From Bisbaumannia sp015645095 (lineage in GTDB: Bacteria; Pseudomonadota; Gammaproteobacteria; Pseudomonadales; Halomonadaceae), in the NCBI GenBank assembly GCA_036871055.1, contig CP141893.1, positions 1,612,001-1,676,000 on the forward strand: a stretch of DNA of 64,000 nt, written 5' to 3'. The position numbers were made by a program, and so were the translations under genes. A model generated the notes under the pieces. That model was given only the letters and a program-made list of their open reading frames with translations, had not been told where the DNA came from and did no database searches. This document shows, in pieces, positions 63,470 through 64,000 of this stretch. Positions within the stretch are counted from its first letter, which is position 1, and every line of letters starts with the position of its first letter.

Positions 63470-63701
63470 CCACTCGCCTGGAGCGGGAATGCACCTCGAC
63501 AGTGCCTGTCGGCCTGGTTGGTGCGCCATATTGGTGCTTGCTGGGAGCCGTCATGGCCTCTTCGTGGTGCGGCGCGATGTTTGAATACCGTCGTGTATAC
63601 AATATAGGGTTTTGATTCTTATGAATAAAAACAGAAATTCACCAGATTGGTACGAGGCTTGCTGAGTGTCTGCGAAACGCCAGCCAATAGGATGCTTGCC
63701 G
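63470..63701 (+). promoter_or_regulatory. Promoter region upstream of ureD with paired GTATAC-type sites
   Basis: The region turns AT-rich from about 63580. Here TTGAATACCG (63581-63590) and GTGTATACAA (63593-63602) have centres 12 bp apart, the same spacing and type as the pair before atzF. The sequence then runs through AATATAGGGTTTTGATTC, where a -10-like element could lie. No gene is seen here. Confidence 0.55.
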
Positions 63702-64000
63702 ATGACGGCTTCCTTGCCAGTCACCTCGCCAGGCCTCGACTCCGGCCACCGCTTCGATGCCGGCCGCCGCTGGGTGGCATCGCTGGAGCTCGGCTTCGCG
63801 GCGCGCCAGGGGGCCACGCGAATGGTCAGGGCGCGTCATCAGGGGCCGCTGCGGGTCCAGCGTCCCTTCTATCCGGAGGGGCGCGACGAGGCCTGCCATG
63901 TCTACCTGCTGCACCCCCCCGGTGGCCTGGTCAGCGGGGATGCGCTGACCATCCGGGCCGAGGTCGGGGCGGGGGCCCGGGCGCTGCTGACTACGCCGGC
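63702..64000 (+). CDS. ureD: Urease accessory protein UreD (5' part)
   Basis: The first 99 codons are in the window, running off its right edge. FDAGRRWVASLELGFAARQGATRMVRARHQGPLRVQRPFYPEG and VYLLHPPGGLVSGDALTI are the conserved N-terminal segments of UreD, the scaffold on which UreF and UreG load nickel into urease. The start at 63702 has AGGA about 9 nt upstream. The rest of the urease cluster is presumably beyond the window. Confidence 0.9.
   Translation, partial: MTASLPVTSPGLDSGHRFDAGRRWVASLELGFAARQGATRMVRARHQGPLRVQRPFYPEGRDEACHVYLLHPPGGLVSGDALTIRAEVGAGARALLTTP

Overview
The window is very GC-rich chromosomal DNA with strongly G/C-ending codons. Its gene content and order (trpF-trpB-trpA-accD-folC-SPOR-cvpA-purF-metZ, a phhA/phhR divergon, ArgP/ArgO, a CitA-type two-component system next to tctCBA, and urt/ure genes) suggest a gammaproteobacterium of the Halomonas/Pseudomonas kind. 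The Halomonadaceae assignment is inference from gene order and composition. No rRNA or tRNA gene, transposase, integrase, phage gene or CRISPR array was recognised.

Layout. 1-9.3 kb: housekeeping biosynthesis (tryptophan, acetyl-CoA carboxylase beta, folate, division-associated SPOR protein, CvpA, PurF, MetZ). 9.4-18.2 kb: cytochrome b561 plus YceI, a 2-oxoglutarate/Fe(II) amino-acid hydroxylase-like protein, a PAS-GGDEF-EAL protein, a MATE exporter, DadA and a nucleobase-type permease. 18.4-22.7 kb: phenylalanine hydroxylation operon phhABC (minus) divergent from its regulator phhR. 22.7-34.2 kb: a small membrane protein, RecQ, then a complete Wadjet (JetABCD) anti-plasmid system whose last gene overlaps a truncated haemoglobin. 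34.3-39.3 kb: diguanylate cyclase, Cfa, thiamine-binding-like protein, ArgP and ArgO. 39.4-43.3 kb: hpd, an NSS transporter, cobA. 43.4-49.1 kb: sensor kinase, response regulator and tctCBA. 49.2-51.2 kb: a DmdC-like acyl-CoA dehydrogenase. 51.4-64 kb: a urea region with allophanate hydrolase, urea carboxylase, GntR regulator, urtABCDE and the start of ureD.

How the genes work together. PhhABC turns phenylalanine into tyrosine and 4-hydroxyphenylpyruvate, and Hpd about 19 kb away continues the route. PhhR/TyrR-type boxes (TGTNAN-N6-TTTACR) lie in the phhA/phhR gap and twice upstream of hpd, which predicts one regulon. In the urea region, two closely spaced GTATAC-type palindromes occur with identical 12-bp spacing before the allophanate hydrolase/urea carboxylase/GntR operon and before ureD, which suggests joint control of the two urea-degrading routes.

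The least-explained structure is a recurring architecture at gene 3' ends. At four separate places (23.25-23.45, 34.16-34.34, 35.42-36.09 and 50.93-51.24 kb) the last tens of codons of a gene, with its stop codon, are repeated downstream of the intact gene as diverged copies. At two of these the unit holds the tails of both convergent neighbours, meeting at overlapping stop codons. Some substitutions are synonymous, so the copies look like tails of diverged alleles rather than assembly artefacts. The Wadjet system is a known family; the tail arrays and the predicted operators are the observations most worth following.
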